The notes: a model not told the origin generated them from the sequence alone. Counted from the stretch's first letter, positions 1 to 10,598 are shown. The stretch: DNA of 64,000 nucleotides from Mastigias papua (GCA_964019165.1 OZ025269.1:16392187-16456186); one strand, 5' to 3'. Program-made: numbers and translations.

Positions 1-1310
1 TTTATCACTGACGACAAAAGTTGCCCATGTACCGTAGGCTTTAGGAAGCATATCTAGCAACTCTCGTAAAGACAGGAGATTTCGACATTGAAGTTAAATG
101 AATTACCTTATTACGCATAGCTGATGCATTTTCTGCACTTTAACAGACTTAATTAAGTTGTTAAAGACATTAACATAGGTACCAGACATTCTAAGATAGA
201 TAACTACCATCTCCATTAAGTCTGTAAATAGCGTTTTCATTAGAGATTGAAGCAAGCTCGACATATTAACTCTAATACATGCAATCTATAGAGATATCTT
301 TGATCATCATCATCATAATTTCACGGAAGGAATACTCTAGTAGACTGAACTGTTTGCTTGTGTGGCAGTGAAACCAGAAAAGGAAGAAATAGCTTTCCAA
401 ACATTATAAATTCTCTAATAGTTCAAGTGCATGAATACAGACTTTCCCTTTAAATTCAACCAATTCTGATGCGCACAATGGCTTTGTAAAGTACACCCCA
501 GGGGATTGAATATAAACACCGGAGGAGCATACAATACCTCTTTCCAGTCTACAGGTACTAAGCAATGTGTTGTTGAACGAGAGCGCTCGTGCATTTACAA
601 TCAAGAGTTTGGCAATTGAAGATTACTGACAATGTCTACTTCGGTCACTGGTCATCGATTATGTCAGAAAAGAAGAACGTAAGTACCATCATTTGATTCT
701 ATACAGATTCTATATTGGCCTTTTTGACTTTTTAGTACAATTGGTATACGTATATTGGACAGACTACAATCATGCATGGATTACAAATCATATATCCACA
801 TTTTCTAATAGACGATTATTAGCGCGGATACCCGTAAAATTTCGAACAACTCCACTTAACACCAGTACTCAGGTCTTTGCACACTGAAGAAGCCAGATAG
901 GCATAGTCTTGAACTTGCGTTCCATTAAAAGATACCTTTAAGCAGAGGCAATCAACACAGTTCATGTTGACGAAGTTGAGTATCATCATTTGTTCCTATA
1001 CCAACCTTCTTTTGACATTCATGAATATCATTAGTATTTTGCCTGGTAGACTGTCAACAATCATACATGAATTTGAAATATCACCACAGTAAAAACCCAT
1101 ATACAATGTAGTTCATTTAGTAAAACCCTACAGCTTGATAAGGCACATTTTGATTTCAATTAATTAGAATATTTTCAGTCTGATATTCAAACTGGGGTCC
1201 TATAATTGGCTTCATTGTGTGCTGATTTCTGGAACCACCTCATCACATAAGAAGATGAAGAATTTCATTTCAAAATCTCAAGTTCGTATATGGAAGATTT
1301 TTGCTGTATA
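1..1310. other. No gene recognised
   Basis: Intergenic or intronic sequence. I see no open frame with a recognisable domain, no convincing exon and no clear repeat, apart from a short run of ATC triplets near 304-317 that could be the tail of an old retroposon. The small open frame at 404-604 (- strand) has no family features. Confidence 0.4.
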
Positions 1311-1546
1311 AGGTCTGTTGGGGGTAAAGTGGGTGACCCGGGGTAACATGGGTAAATGACTATTTTGCAAGTCAATGATTTGTTGTCTCTCTTCCGTACC
1401 TAATTTATGCGATTTCTTGTAGAGAGGTATTGTACCAAGTTACAAAAATGGCACTTTGTTCCTTCATGGTCATAAGTCAATAATAATGATACAAATATAC
1501 ATTTACCCACTTTACCCCGGGTTACCCATTTTACCCCAGCAGACCC
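1311..1546. mobile_element. MITE with ~46-bp terminal inverted repeats, TA target site
   Basis: The ends 1311-1357 and 1501-1546 are imperfect reverse complements, both built from GGGGTAAA, GGGTAAC and GGGTAAAT blocks; the left arm has one extra G. A TA dinucleotide abuts each end (1309-1310 and 1547-1548), as expected for Tc1/mariner-type insertion. The 236-bp body has no coding capacity, so this is a non-autonomous element. The superfamily is inferred only from the TA and is not certain. Confidence 0.72.
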
Positions 1547-2239
1547 TATGCACTTTTGTCAATTCAGACGATTACGTATTGACGTTAGGCAAATGAAATC
1601 TTGAACAATTGCAGGTATCCCCAGTAAGTTGCCCTTGCACACTTACAACATAAAAGAAATAGGCACTCTATTAGACTTGCTGTCCGTAAAGAGCTATCTT
1701 GAAAAGTCACAATAAGCACACCTACTCACGTACCAACAGCAATTGCACTAGATAGAGAAAAGTACATTAAAGCTAACTTAGGACCCATTCACATGGAATG
1801 TACACATATGGAAGGAGGGGATATTGGACTAAAGGAATATGCTTGCGTCCAAAGAGGAAGGGAAATCCTGCCAACATTTGTGTGTGCAATGTAAAGTTTC
1901 TACACACGCAAAATCTAGTTCTTTTTTTATCTATCAAAGATAGTTTGGCGGTTTTTTGGGAGATTAGCAATATGTTAGAAGTCATTGAGTGTATTGAAAA
2001 CCTATGGGCGATATTATGGGTGTACGTGTGGAGATGGGAAGGTAGTCTTCAGTATACGCATGCTTGCGTACAGGGGAAAGGGAGGGGCACAAATTATCGA
2101 AAATATATGTGTACGTTAAATGTGAACTACTCTTAGACCATATATAAGAGACGTCTTGCCGAATAATTGTCATCCGAATAAGTGATGTAGAGGTCAAAGT
2201 AGTCTGTAAGTGGTCTGATTAAAATTTTATGTGAGTACT
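1547..2239. other. No gene recognised
   Basis: No recognisable gene or repeat. Overlapping open frames on both strands around 1773-2197 have no domain features and look like chance frames. Confidence 0.35.
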
Positions 2240-2542
2240 TAACAAAAGCGGAAAAATATTTGTTCTCAAGTTCGTGTAGTTTAGAGCTGTGACCTACTTT
2301 TCAGTGCTGAATAAGCAGGAGACTCTTGTTATTATGGGGGATGAACTTTATATAGAGTACTAATCGGGGAGAGTCCTACTGAGCAAAAGGGGTGAGCACT
2401 TCTGCGTAATAGGTTAAATGAGGATCCAGATTTTTCGAAGTTACTGCAACTATGCAGTTTCTGCAGACTTTGGCATAAAGTCAAAGAGAAAGATTCCTCC
2501 TATATAGAATACATAAAATCATAAAGTCATTGGTTAATGAGA

Positions 2543-2793
2543 CCCCGTTTACACTGTGACGGATCACTTTGGTCCGCTACATAAGTTGTATCGAAGCAGC
2601 TTCCCGCTTACACATACGAAGTGATCCGATGCAAAACATGCTCTGCTAACCGATGCAACTTTTGTGCCTCTACGAAAGAGGATTACTGTTGTACCTATAT
2701 GGATCAAAAACTGTACTGGTACAGTGTAAATGCAACTGCTCGGAACAGTTTCTGTAGCGGATCAAAAAGTGATCCGACACAGTCTAAACGGGG
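2543..2793. mobile_element. MITE-like element with ~40-bp terminal inverted repeats
   Basis: 2543-2581 and 2753-2793 are imperfect reverse complements. Both begin CCCCGTTTA and contain GGATCACTTT and the GATCCGCTACA-like block. The interior is non-coding. I could not find a clean target-site duplication, so the superfamily is unassigned. The corresponding position in duplication copy 2 (near 22543) has a different sequence that also starts CCCCATTTACAC, possibly an independent insertion of a related element. Confidence 0.6.
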
Positions 2794-3491
2794 TGGTAAA
2801 TTGATACCTTTGCTAAGGAAGTATTTGATAAAATAAGATCGTATAAACCACTTTGAGAAGTATAGTGATCCATAATTGCACACATTTACCTTTATCACTG
2901 CACAGATTAGTTATGACTGCCCAATAACATTTTATGCCACAAGACCTTTTGTTCTGGTCATAAAACTCCCGCAAATCTGACTTCCCTCACCTGCACGATG
3001 TATTCAGCTGATGAATGGAACGTATCTCAAAAGACCCGTACCATTAGAATTGCGACCATGAATCAGTAAGTATTTTGCTTACTGTTGATTAATGACTTAT
3101 TATGATACACACATTAGATGTTCTTCAGTTACACATAAACAGGGGACGTTTATTAGCTCTCCTGAAATTTCCCATTCATGAGCTTGTTGAGATCCCTACG
3201 CTTATTAAATTTCCTGTTTGTCAATCTGCGGAAGATTTTCTTGCGAAGACAATTATAATTATCATAAATATACAATCGTGGAGTAATGCTGAAGGAGCTA
3301 CGAAGCTAGGAGAGTGCACGTGGGTATTACCCACCCAGCTGGAAGATTTTGCCTCCTTTGCCCCCCAAAAAATTGTTATGCTGAAAGTATGTTTTTCATA
3401 GACAGTTTGACACAAGGCAACCAGGATATCTGCGTTTCTCACACGCATATCAACGCTTTCATCATTCTTTTTCTCTCTAGAATGGGTGCAT

Positions 3492-3612
3492 TGTAGATTC
3501 AGGAATCAAGAATGAGACTTGCGTTCTGTTTTCTATTGGGATTGCAAGCGAATAACAGCAGAAGTAATGACATGAGTAATAGAAAGAAATATATGGGGGT
3601 AACTGTCCAACA
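3492..3612 (-). repeat. 3' LTR (121 bp)
   Basis: Paired with 8395-8515, four mismatches. TG/CA ends and a flanking GCAT target duplication define both borders. It lies at the 3' end in element sense, directly after the polypurine tract. Confidence 0.95.
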
Positions 3613-3628
3613 TTTCTCCCCTCCCCCT
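3613..3628 (-). other. Polypurine tract of the LTR element
   Basis: On the minus strand this reads as an uninterrupted purine run, AGGGGGAGGGGAGAAA, immediately before the 3' LTR. This is the expected place and composition for the plus-strand primer of reverse transcription. It confirms the minus-strand sense of the element. Confidence 0.85.
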
Positions 3629-3722
3629 AGCAAAACTGGAAAATGTAAATACATTAGTAAAAACAGTTGATTATGCACTAAAGGCTCCCCAAGGAATAGT
3701 TCCCGGTAACTGTCTTGCTTGT

Positions 3723-5007
3723 CTATTCCTCCGTGGGTAATTCCTTACAGGAATGGTCTTCGTCAGATTCTGAAACAATGCTGTTTTCTTCGTTTGTTTC
3801 AAAGTCACTTTCCGACAAGGAATTTGAGTCTGAAGGAAGACTAGTTTCCGGTTCCCGAGTAATTGAAACATTGTCTGGCTTTTCTGAGGAAGATTCGTAC
3901 TCATGTGATATGACAGGCAATAGACGATCATGGTGAACTACTTTTGTTTCATTGCTTTTGTTGCGAATTTTGAAATTTACGCCATTAGGCAATTTTTCTA
4001 CAATTGTCCATGGTCCGTTTCGTCGAGGAGCTAACTTGCGACATTCTCCAGTTTTATTATGTTTGGTTTTTAGCCAGACATACTGCCCCTCCTTATAAGC
4101 GATAACGTGGGTATGGCGGTTGTAATATTGCTGCATTGAAGATTTGCTCAATTGTAACGTTTTGAAAACTTGAGCATAAATGTCGTTGAGGGAAGAGGAT
4201 ACCGTATGGAGATAATCACTCACTGGGCTATGTTGTTCGAACTTGCCCTTGGAAATATCTTGGAAAACAACATCTTGAGGTAAAATTGCTGATCGTTCGA
4301 AGACTACTGAGTAGGGGATACATTTGGTAGCTTTTCGTAAGCTGGTGTATAATGCGAACACAAGCGTAGGTAATAGAGTTCTCCATTGTGTTTGTGGCAG
4401 ATGACGATCTAACAAGATGGCTCTCAATGCATCTTTTACGGTTCGAATTTGACGCTCAGCAAACCCATTGCCTTGACTGTGGTAGGCCGATGAACGGCGT
4501 TTTTCAATCCCCAGGGTGTTACACAAATTTCATGCATTAGTTGCCCGTCAACATTCGAACCTTGATCGGAAAGCAAATAGTAGGGAGTGCCATGAATATA
4601 AATCCATTGGTTCAATAATGCGTGAACGATACTAGGGGCAGTTTGATCCTTTAATGGGACAGCTTAAATAAATTTAGAAAATACATCACCAATCAATAAA
4701 ATATATTGATACCCTTTCGAATCCTTTGGCAAATATGCAATATCAATGGAAATAAATTGCATGGGAGTGCAAGGGATGAACATTTTGACCATAGGAGCCT
4801 TGGGTGGGTGAATGCACATTTTGTTCTTTGACAGGTATCACAATGTGACTCAAATATCTTTATATAGCTGTGCATATTTGGCCAGTAAAAACGTGCCTTG
4901 GTCAGGGAGTACACCTTGTCGATTCCGAGGTGCGCAACATTGTGATATTCACAGACAATTAACTTCCGTAACGTGGGTGGGATCACAGGGCGTCCTGATT
5001 TTGTCAA
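3723..5007 (-). pseudogene. Retrotransposon integrase, frame-broken
   Basis: The upstream part (5007-4820) carries the HHCC zinc-binding module, with an H...H pair and a CDTC pair, plus the FYWP motif typical of gypsy integrases. The catalytic core is interrupted between about 4690 and 4526 by loss of frame. The last frame (4526-3723, 267 codons) resumes with the YHSQGNG segment and the downstream catalytic Glu (GFAERQIR). It then continues through a C-terminal module with GPW and ends in a Ser/Glu/Asp-rich acidic tail. I see no chromodomain. The enzyme would insert element cDNA into the host genome; this copy cannot encode it intact. Confidence 0.88.
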
Positions 5008-5078
5008 TATGCCATTTTTGATGCGTAGCTGCTATTGTACTCGCTTGAAACGACCCCAGGGGATCAATGAATTGTCCG

Positions 5079-5901
5079 TCACATGTAGAATGGCAGCATG
5101 GATTGAAGGATCTGAAACTTGTTCCTCTCGTAATTGGGAAGAAAATTAGCGTTGTCCACAAACATGGCGTAGATTTTATGCTCGAAGTTAGAGATTGGTT
5201 GATTACTTGCAGCGGCAGTGTTACGTGACAAGGTGTCTGCTTTTACATTGTCCTTACCAGGGATGTACTTGATGTCATAGGAGTATTCTTCCAATTCAGA
5301 TAGCCACCGGCCAATTCCCCCCCCTAGGATTTCTCTGCTCACCTAGATGAGTCAATGGGTTATGGTCGGAATTTAAGGTGAACTGTGTTGCAGCTAGGTA
5401 CACATGCCAATGTCGGACTGCAGTAACGAGAGCATAGGCTTCTTTGCTGGTTGCGGACCAATTTCGTTGGGACGGTTGGAGGGCAGTTGAAAAATAAGCC
5501 ACTCTGTGTTCCAGCTAGGTACACATGCCAATGTCGGACTGCAGTAATGAGAGCATAGGCTTCTTTGCTGGTTGCAGACCTATTTCGTTGGAACGGTTGG
5601 AGGGCAGTTGAAAAATAAGCCACTGGGTGTGATTTATGGTCAGACCCGATTTGCGAGAGCACTCCGCCAACTGCAATGTTACTGGCGTCAACTTTGACAA
5701 TAAACGGGGGATTAGGTTAGGGAATTTCAAGACGGGTTTGGATAAAAGCTGTTCTTTCAATCGATTAAAGGCCTTCTCACAGCCTTCAGACCACTGATAT
5801 GGTATTTTGTCACTTGTAAGATGGTTCAATGGTTGACTTATAGAGGCAAAGGCAGGAATGAAATCACGGTAAAAACCAGCAAGTCCAAGAAAACCTTTCA
5901 A
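5079..5901 (-). pseudogene. RNase H region of retrotransposon pol, broken by duplication
   Basis: Four overlapping frames together give the RT thumb/connection (LAGFYRDFIP), the KAF..LK segment, the VAYFS and TSKEAYAL segments and the DHNPL and GKDNVKADTLSR motifs of gypsy-type RNase H. The module removes RNA from RNA/DNA hybrids during reverse transcription. The frame is broken at least three times. One cause is a 121-bp tandem duplication at 5383-5624, whose length is not a multiple of three. Function of this copy is excluded. Confidence 0.88.
5383..5624 (-). repeat. 121-bp tandem duplication inside RNase H
   Basis: 5383-5503 and 5504-5624 are direct copies with about five mismatches in 121 bp. 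The duplicated stretch encodes the YFSTALQP to RHWHVYL segment, so that segment is read twice in shifted frames. The mismatch level is close to that of the two LTRs, which suggests the duplication is about as old as the insertion. Confidence 0.9.
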
Positions 5902-5949
5902 TTGTTTCCTTGGGGAGGGTGCCGGGTAAGATCGAATAGCATCTACTAA

Positions 5950-6811
5950 TCACATTTGAGGCCGAATACCTTCTTTAGACAATTCAAACCCAAGAAAATC
6001 TACTTTGGTACTGGCAAAAACGCATTTTGACAGTTTCAAGGATATGCCCGAATCACGAAGTCGGTTAAAAATTTGCTCAATATCAGTGAAATGCTCTCGA
6101 AATGATCGGCTGAATATAACAATATCATCCATATATGCTAAAATACGATCCGAGGGTAGTCCAGATAGTGTTATGTCTATCAATCTCTGGTACGAAGCTC
6201 CTGCATTACATAGCCCGAAAGTAGTGACAATGAATTCAAACTTACCATGTGGCACTGAGAATGCTGTCTTTTCTTTGTCCACCTCAGCCAATGGCATTGA
6301 CCAGTATGATGCTGCCGCGTACAATGTGGTCCAATACTGAGTCCCATGCATTTTATCTAGTACATTGCGGATATGGGGCAAGGGGTAGGGGAGTCCTTCT
6401 TTGTTACATCATTGAGACCGCGAAAGCCGCATACAAAACGCATGGAGCCATCCTTCTTTTTTACGAGGATCACAGGAGCATTCCATGGAGATGCAGAAGG
6501 GCGGATGATGTTATTTGCCAACATTTCCGATATTTTTCTTCGATGTCGTGATGCCATGCATGTGGTATTCGATAAGGTTTGCGGCGAACGGGTTGTGCAT
6601 CTTCTGTAATGATACGATGTTGCATATTTGTAACAAGAGTTGACTTCTTGGGGTTTTGTGCGAATATATCCCTAAAATTTGATATTAAGTTGGATATTGG
6701 ACCCCTGTCGTTTTCTGTTAAAGATTCACCATACACTATATTGTCAACAAGGCTCGGGGAGACTACAGGGCTTGTATTATTGGACTTGGTTGGCATGTCT
6801 TCAACTCCCAT
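5950..6811 (-). pseudogene. Reverse transcriptase of the LTR element, frame-broken
   Basis: Three frames cover the polymerase. The fingers include VILVKKKDGSMRFV. The palm includes FEFIVTTFGLCNAG. The catalytic YMDD box follows (about 6123-6134), then the LSKCVFA and VDFLGF segments. The order and motifs are those of Ty3/gypsy reverse transcriptase. Frames change near 6360-6380 and 6470-6560, and the junction to the RNase H region (5901-5950) is also broken. Product would copy element RNA to DNA in cytoplasmic particles; this copy is inactive. Confidence 0.92.
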
Positions 6812-6857
6812 AATACACCCGACTTGTTGGTTTGCCCGGAGTGATATGGGTTGGTCG

Positions 6858-7451
6858 TTAATGTTTTAACAAAGAAATCTGAAATACACCATCGATATTT
6901 GGAATGATTCTGCAACGAGTAGCGTAGACGCCTTTGTCACCTTGGAACAGTATTGATTTAAAATCGGCTGTTATCAAAGAGATTGACTTACTACAATGAA
7001 CGTTAATAATGCTTTTTGATCGAGGAGGTAATGTGGCGGAATGGACTAAGCTAACCGAAGTAGGCTGATTGATTTGTATGCACTTATGCCAATTAGCCCC
7101 CAACTTAATGTAGAGCCTTGGAAAATCAAAGTCGACGGTTGTAAACTTTGGAAGAAAATCTCTACCCAATATAAGATTACAGCATGATTCATTGTTCAGT
7201 ACTTTCATGTTTTGGTGAATGGGTTTGTTGTGTTGTGTACAAATCATAACATTAAGCGTTCTTAAAATGTCCATCGTGTTATCCGACGCATCTATTAACG
7301 TATGGTTGGATTGCTCGATATTTTTGTTTAGACCTAAGGCTCGAAGGCTGCCAACGTCGATCAATGAGCATGAGGCGCCCGTATCTATCAAGGCATTAGT
7401 TGGATTTTCATCAATTTTGATGTTTAATATTGCGGAAAAGTCGTTTACCAT
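6858..7451 (-). pseudogene. Retroviral-type aspartic protease region
   Basis: The frame holds the active-site motif ALIDTGASCSLID near its N-terminus, then the ILGRDFL segment that corresponds to the ILG flap/core motif of retropepsins. About 197 codons are open, which is enough for the protease and the linker to reverse transcriptase. It sits between the gag zinc knuckle and reverse transcriptase, as in gypsy elements. The protease would cleave the polyprotein. Because pol downstream is disrupted, I mark it as part of a dead copy although this piece itself is open. Confidence 0.85.
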
Positions 7452-7479
7452 GTTTATACCAGAGTTGCCCAGTCATTGC

Positions 7480-8381
7480 TGGAAGTTAGGGCAAACAGAA
7501 TTCCACGAATCATGGCCTTTATTGCCTCATGCTTGGCAATATCTGCTTGGGCATTCTTTGACTAAATGGTCTGTACTTTGACATCCGCGGCATCTGCGCA
7601 TGGGTTTGTTGTTATTTGGGGAGTTATAAGCACGCTGGTACCCCCCTCGGAATGACCTTGAGCGAGATTGATTACGTTCAGCCCCCCTGGGATTTCTGTA
7701 AAAACGATTGCCAATTGCCTTTACATTTTAAGAATCTACTTCGCCCCCTGAATTACTCAAAGACAAACCTTTCGATTTCTCGACAACTTTGTTTGTTATC
7801 TCGTCGACAAGGGTATCTGAATGAATGGGATTCATCGATGAGCTATCACTTGGGTTCGAAGCAAAAGATTCGATTCCAGCCAGTTGCAACCGTGTGGTTT
7901 CAGATGTCAGCTGGTTGATATTGGCTTTAGTAAAATCAGACCAAGATTTTAACGCAACCTGCATTTTTGGGTGAAGTCCCTTTATGAAATAGTCCTTGGC
8001 AATTGTGTCGAGTGCACTTTCGTCGAATGTAGGGTACGCCAATTTCACCAACTCTTGGAATTTGAAAGCAAAGGTTTGAGTCGATTCATCTTGTTTGCGG
8101 GTACGATTCGACAATTCTATAATGGCAACTTTCCGGTCCTGATTGCCCCTTTCGAACTCTCTCAATAATTCAGCTTTTATTGCTGAAACATCACTTTTTT
8201 CCTGGTCTGAAAGGCGCATATATACGTCGAAAGCTCGTCCTTCCAAACGGCTTGCTAAGTTTTGGGCGGCTTTTTCATTTTCATATCCCTTGAGAGATGA
8301 ATGGAGGTAAACCTTTTCAATGAAGACTTTCACGTCTCCATGACCGTCAAAACTTTTGATTTTTGAGTCTATTTTAAAAAT
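7480..8381 (-). pseudogene. Gag-like capsid region with CCHC zinc knuckle
   Basis: A frame from about 8381 to 7728 resembles retrotransposon gag. It has a capsid-like stretch with KAAQNLASRLEGRA, then a segment with KLAYP and DYFIKGL. After a loss of frame, a CX2CX4HX4C zinc knuckle is readable at 7551-7592, and a second knuckle-like motif is interrupted by a stop. There is no in-frame ATG between the upstream stop (8382-8384) and the capsid segment; the only nearby ATG opens a frame that closes after three codons. The gag start is therefore lost or non-standard in this copy. Confidence 0.8.
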
Positions 8382-8392
8382 TCACTTGCAAT
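8380..8392 (-). other. Candidate self-complementary primer-binding site
   Basis: Two bases inside the 5' LTR, where a tRNA-primed element would show a sequence starting TGG, the sense strand instead reads ATTGCAAGTGAAT. This 13-mer can pair over its full length with ATTCGCTTGCAAT inside the LTR (8444-8456), with a single G-U wobble. That arrangement resembles the self-priming known for Tf1, where the 5' end of the mRNA folds onto the primer site. No tRNA 3'-end match is evident to me. Confidence 0.6.
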
Positions 8393-8394
8393 AA

Positions 8395-8515
8395 TGTAGA
8401 TTCAGGAATCAAGAATGAGACTTGCGTTCTGTTTTCTATTAGGATTGCAAGCGAATAACAGCAGAAGTAATGACATGAGTAACAGAATGAAATATACGGG
8501 GGTAACTGTCCAACA
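8395..8515 (-). repeat. 5' LTR (121 bp)
   Basis: In sense orientation the LTR carries a TATATTT box at positions 20-26 (8490-8496) and the segment complementary to the primer site at positions 60-72 (8444-8456). A start of transcription about 30-40 bases after the TATA box would place that segment at or near the 5' end of the RNA. At 121 bp the LTR is short for a Ty3/gypsy element. Confidence 0.93.
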
Positions 8516-8766
8516 GCATCTCTAAATTGGAAGGGACACTTTCCTTGAATCTAAAGAGCATGCTTTCAAAGAGTTTCCTTGAGACTTTGCCCTGCTCCAC
8601 ACTACTCCCCCCCTCCAACCTTTTCGCAGTCGGCTTCTTTATTGTGCTGAAGTTTCCTGAATCTGCATCGTCGCAATGCCTTGCATCGTCGCAATTACTG
8701 CCTTCATCCACTCTATATAGCATAAATTTCCACAACCCCTCCCCAGAGTTAGTAAGTTTAGCATAT

Positions 8767-8773
8767 TATAAAA
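8767..8773 (+). promoter_or_regulatory. Putative TATA box of lectin gene copy 1
   Basis: TATAAAA lies in a block conserved in duplication copy 2, upstream of a shared GAAGATTA stretch. The copy 2 equivalent (24231-24243) reads TTTTATTAAGAGG and lacks a canonical TATA. The 5' LTR border is about 250 bp upstream. Promoter role is inferred from position only. Confidence 0.35.
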
Positions 8774-9183
8774 GGCTCATTATCCTTCTTGCTGAGACTT
8801 CCCGACGTTTACTCGGCACTGAAGATTAGCTTTCAAAGACCTGAACACCGACATTAAACATTTGAATTCATGCCATTCGTGTTGGAGAACTGCTCATCCC
8901 TTTTACTACTAGTCTCAGCTTTAATTTAATACTTTTAGTAAAGAGTTTAGTGTTATGTGGGCAATGTGAATTTGAAATCCATAAATCACTTCAAGCTCAT
9001 AAAAAAGGCTATTTATCTATTATGTATAGCTGATTTCAAAATTCTTAGTAATGCACAATACATATAAGAGTGTTTTATCGTGAATTAGTACTTACCAGAA
9101 TGGTGTTTTGAGACTGGAACTGAGTTAAGATGTAGAAATTACTATTCTCAGAGTTATACTTACTTTTTATTTGCCCCTAACAG

Positions 9184-9491
9184 GTTCACTCTACAAAGAG
9201 GAACATATCTATGGGTCGTCATGGCTTCAGTAATTGCCATTTCTATCAATAATGCTGTAATGATTAAAGACACTGGCACATTCTATCGAGGAACCTCTGT
9301 TGACAATGCAGACTACCCACTTAATCACTCAACCGTTTATGACTTCAATGTCATCATCCACAAGTGTTCAATGAGCTCAAACTGCAATTACGTCATCTTT
9401 GATAAGAAGGCTTATACACTGAAAATGTATGAGAATGAAAGAGACATCCAATTTGATGACAGATTGCAACAAGTATGGATGAAGCAACCAA
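9184..9491 (+). CDS. Lectin gene copy 1, PAN/apple-like exon
   Basis: A 308-bp exon bounded by CAG (9181-9183) and a GTAAGA donor (9492). It begins with one base of a codon and ends with one base of the next, exactly like its counterpart at 24646-24953. The product starts with a hydrophobic stretch (YLWVVMASVIAIS), possibly a signal peptide or membrane anchor. This is followed by about 75 residues with two cysteines in HKCSMSSNCNYVIFDKK. That pattern resembles PAN/apple-like modules of invertebrate secreted proteins, but the match is by eye. The phase joins directly to the C-type lectin exon at 10940. The initiator exon upstream is unresolved; the region equivalent to the copy 2 candidate (near 8870) hits a stop after about 19 codons. 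Confidence 0.72.
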
Positions 9492-10535
9492 GTAAGAATT
9501 TTCTTCCAGTATTTGAGTTGTCCATGGCATTCCGAATGTAATTTGAAACAATATTGTTCAAATGAATTATGGTAAGTATTACGCTATGTCTACGACCACG
9601 TATTTATGAGCCTTTATACGTCTAGTGCGATAGTGGTTGAAAGGGATGTGATTATATTAACTTGACATTTAAAGCCCATTGCAATATTCCTATAAATGCA
9701 GAAATAATTTCTAAGCATTATCAATAGCCAAAGGCACAACCTTTGGTGTACAACGTGAAATGACTAATTTATAAACAGGAGCTTGTAGCATGTCGTGGAC
9801 CACGTATAATGTTTATGCATCAAAAGAAGGGATCTCAGTCAACCATTAATGTGCCTTTGTACATATATCGATGTGGGCAACAAGCAGTATTAGGCAGAAA
9901 AAGCAAATGTACTTCCGCTAGATGGCAACAGGTTGTGATGTAAATTGTGTACCTACACTCTCTGCTCTTCAATCACCAGAATACACAGTCATGGCTCGAG
10001 TAAGATCGTTGCAGTAATTTTAGACAGGTTACCCTTAATCCGCTCTTTATAACACCTCCCCACTTAGTCATGCCTCGATCTTTTCAACAAAAATGTACCG
10101 ATTCGAGACCCTATATCCCCGAGCAACGTGGTATGCTGTGCGATTTGATATATTTATTTAGGGTAGTGGCACTGTTCAAAATAGTTTGACAGAAAGCACT
10201 GTTATAGACTCTTGTCCAAAGATAGCGCACTCCCCTTATACCCTCAACATTGACTCAATGTACAGGAAGACAGTTTCAACCTGCTTAAATCTCTGTTGAC
10301 AAACAGCATTTCAGCCGCGAGGAGAGGACCTGTAGAGCATTGCTGAACAGTTGATGGGAATTATTTCCAAAACCTTTGCTGTCATCCTGATGGAGGGGTA
10401 ATACATTTAACATAAAACACAGAAGAAACAGATCATGTGCACTTACGCTAGTTTCCATCTTCAAGTATTCACAAGTGTAACCAATACCCCCACTCAAACC
10501 TCTCCTTACAGCAATAAAATATATTTGGAAACAGC

Positions 10536-10536
<1 letters not shown>

Positions 10537-10594
<58 letters not shown>

Positions 10595-10598
10595 ACAC
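10537..10598. repeat. (AC)n microsatellite
   Basis: Nearly perfect AC dinucleotide run within the lectin intron. It produces spurious open frames of alternating residues on both strands. Confidence 0.97.

Larger units (their letters stand above)
3492..8515 (-). mobile_element. Degenerate Ty3/gypsy-type LTR retrotransposon
   Basis: Two 121-bp LTRs (3492-3612 and 8395-8515) start TG and end CA in the plus orientation and differ at 4 of 121 positions. The target duplication GCAT is exact (3488-3491 and 8516-8519). Transcription sense is the minus strand. Order in sense is 5' LTR, primer site, gag with a zinc knuckle, aspartic protease, reverse transcriptase, RNase H, integrase with HHCC and core, acidic C-terminal tail, polypurine tract, 3' LTR. 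Integrase following RNase H is the Ty3/gypsy order. Pol is cut by several frameshifts and stops, so this copy cannot make a full polyprotein. It is present only in copy 1 of the surrounding duplication, so it probably inserted after the duplication. Confidence 0.93.

Noticed and set aside
3102..3496. Overlapping coding frames left of the LTR
   Set aside because: No domain features and frames on both strands; chance frames in spacer.
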